Shown here one piece after another: positions 63,157 to 64,000 of a stretch of 64,000 bases of DNA. The notes beneath the pieces are model-generated. The model was not told the DNA's origin. It saw only the letters and a program-made list of their open reading frames with translations, and did not search any database. Position 1 is the first letter of the stretch, and each line of letters begins with the position of its first letter. Position numbers and translations under genes: made by a program. The stretch is from G963704535 sp963704535 (lineage in GTDB: Bacteria > Chloroflexota > Chloroflexia > Chloroflexales > Roseiflexaceae), in contig OY969916.1 of assembly GCA_963704535.1 (NCBI GenBank), positions 7,378,001 through 7,442,000 of the forward strand, in the 5' to 3' direction.

Positions 63157-64000
63157 ATGCTCTCAAATCTTCGGCGCAACATTATCGTCTCGGCGCTGCT
63201 TGGCCTGCTGGTGCTGGTCGTCCTCGGTCTCGTCGGCGACATCCAGCAGGTCGGCCAGAGTTTTGGAACCTTCGATTGGCGGATGCTGCCGGCCATCCTC
63301 GGCTTCACCGTGCTCAACTACGTGCTCCGCTGGCTCAAGTGGGATTACTACCTGCGCCGGATGGGCATGGACCGCGGCGTCAGCCGTACCGATAGCGGGC
63401 TGCTGTTCACCAGCGGCATGGTTATGGCGGTCACGCCCGGCAAGGTCGGCGAGGTGCTGAAGTCCTACCTGCTCAAGCGGATCAATGGCACGCCGATCAC
63501 CGCCTCTGCCCCGATCGTCCTGGCCGAGCGCATAACCGACGGCCTGGCGATGCTGCTGCTCATGGGTTTCGGTCTGACACTGTATGCCCCGGCGCGGCCG
63601 GCGTTCTTCGCGCTGCTGCTGCTCAGCGTCGCCGGCCTGGTCGCGCTCCAGTTTCGCACGCTCATGGAGCGGATGCTGGCCGTGATCGAGCGATTGCCCT
63701 TCGGCAGCCGGCTGGCCCCGCGCCTAATGACCATGTACATCAGCAGCCAGCGCCTGCTCTCCTGGCGCCTGCTGGTGGCCTCGACGGCGATCAGCATCGT
63801 CTCCTGGTTCGGCGAGTGTATCGCGTTCTACTACGTGCTGCGCGGGCTCGGCCAGGCGCCCTCTTACCTGCTCCTGCTCCAGGCCACGTTTGTCTTCGCC
63901 GCGTCAACCCTGTTCGGGCTGATCTCGTTCCTCCCCGGCGGCCTGGGCGTCTCCGAGGCATCCAGCACCGGCCTGCTGGTACTGCTGGTCCCGATGGCCG
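63157..64000 (+). CDS. Lysylphosphatidylglycerol-synthase-type membrane protein (UPF0104), 3' end cut by window edge
   Basis: ATG 63157 opens a frame to the window end with about seven hydrophobic spans. GMVMAVTPGKVGEVLKSYLLKR and LAERITDGLAMLLLMG are the conserved segments of the PF03706 (AglD/MprF-flippase-like) family, and ASTLFGLISFLPGGLGVSEASSTG matches its later GGLGxxE motif. These are integral proteins involved in lipid transfer or flipping. About 281 residues are visible. Confidence 0.85.
   Translation, partial: MLSNLRRNIIVSALLGLLVLVVLGLVGDIQQVGQSFGTFDWRMLPAILGFTVLNYVLRWLKWDYYLRRMGMDRGVSRTDSGLLFTSGMVMAVTPGKVGEVLKSYLLKRINGTPITASAPIVLAERITDGLAMLLLMGFGLTLYAPARPAFFALLLLSVAGLVALQFRTLMERMLAVIERLPFGSRLAPRLMTMYISSQRLLSWRLLVASTAISIVSWFGECIAFYYVLRGLGQAPSYLLLLQATFVFAASTLFGLISFLPGGLGVSEASSTGLLVLLVPMA

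Overview
This is a 64 kb, GC-rich bacterial chromosome segment. No rRNA, tRNA, CRISPR array or phage region was seen. The gene content suggests a filamentous-type Chloroflexota (class Chloroflexia, Roseiflexus/Kouleothrix-like): a sortase without outer-membrane genes, Tat with Tat lipoproteins, Flp pilins, BMP-type ABC uptake, PPC-domain and beta-helix surface proteins, and an accC-Asp23-nusB housekeeping block. This assignment is inference, not a database match.

Layout. 1-8.5 kb: partial hemW, a VanW-like protein, a PAS/STAS sensor, short 6-phosphogluconate dehydrogenase, uvrB and a NERD membrane protein. 8.7-11.5 kb: cyanophycin synthetase. 11.7-19.1 kb (minus strand): nrdR, a membrane/Mrr-like protein, fabG, accC, Asp23-like, nusB, acpP, tatB, tatC. 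19.2-24.2 kb (minus): two overlapping large glycosidases. 24.4-33.5 kb: an acyl-CoA synthetase, then a promoter-led run of esterase, ATP-grasp ligase, circularly permuted ATP-grasp ligase and GCS2-type carboxylate-amine ligase, opposed by a degenerate M28-like membrane protein. 33.8-37 kb: twin Flp pilins and a secreted PPC protein. 37.1-39.7 kb: an aromatic operon (chorismate mutase aroH, DAHP synthase aroF) behind a short leader peptide rich in Phe, Tyr and Trp with a terminator/antiterminator pair, next to an ANTAR response regulator. 39.9-54.7 kb: serine hydrolase, beta-helix protein, sortase, recA-recX, metallo-beta-lactamase-fold protein, DUF5678/retropepsin pair, pyrG, primary-type sigma factor and a hybrid histidine kinase. 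55-60.2 kb: a BMP/nucleoside-type ABC importer behind a structured leader. 60.3-64 kb: a RAYT transposase, Tat-lipoprotein M1 peptidase, methylmalonyl-CoA epimerase and a truncated LPG-synthase-type membrane protein.

Two non-coding layers cover the window. One is short palindromic elements: a family with TGTCTGAAAAGG-type terminal inverted repeats and a second with TAGCATTCCTA-type ends. The other is hairpin-forming arrays of 7- or 8-bp degenerate tandem units, usually with an inverted partner array, between genes and also inside coding regions, in several cases without breaking the frame.

Sequence quality matters. PAS/STAS, uvrB, cphA, Asp23, accC, fabG, both glycosidases and one permease carry single-base frameshifts. 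Most look like extra bases and several affect normally essential genes. Restoring one base per site gives family-typical lengths, so these are more likely assembly errors than pseudogenes, and I annotate each as one gene.

The best candidates for new biology are the aromatic leader-peptide attenuator at 38.85-39.07 kb, the amidoligase/esterase operon at 27.7-32.3 kb, and the heptad-array/MITE/RAYT repeat system.
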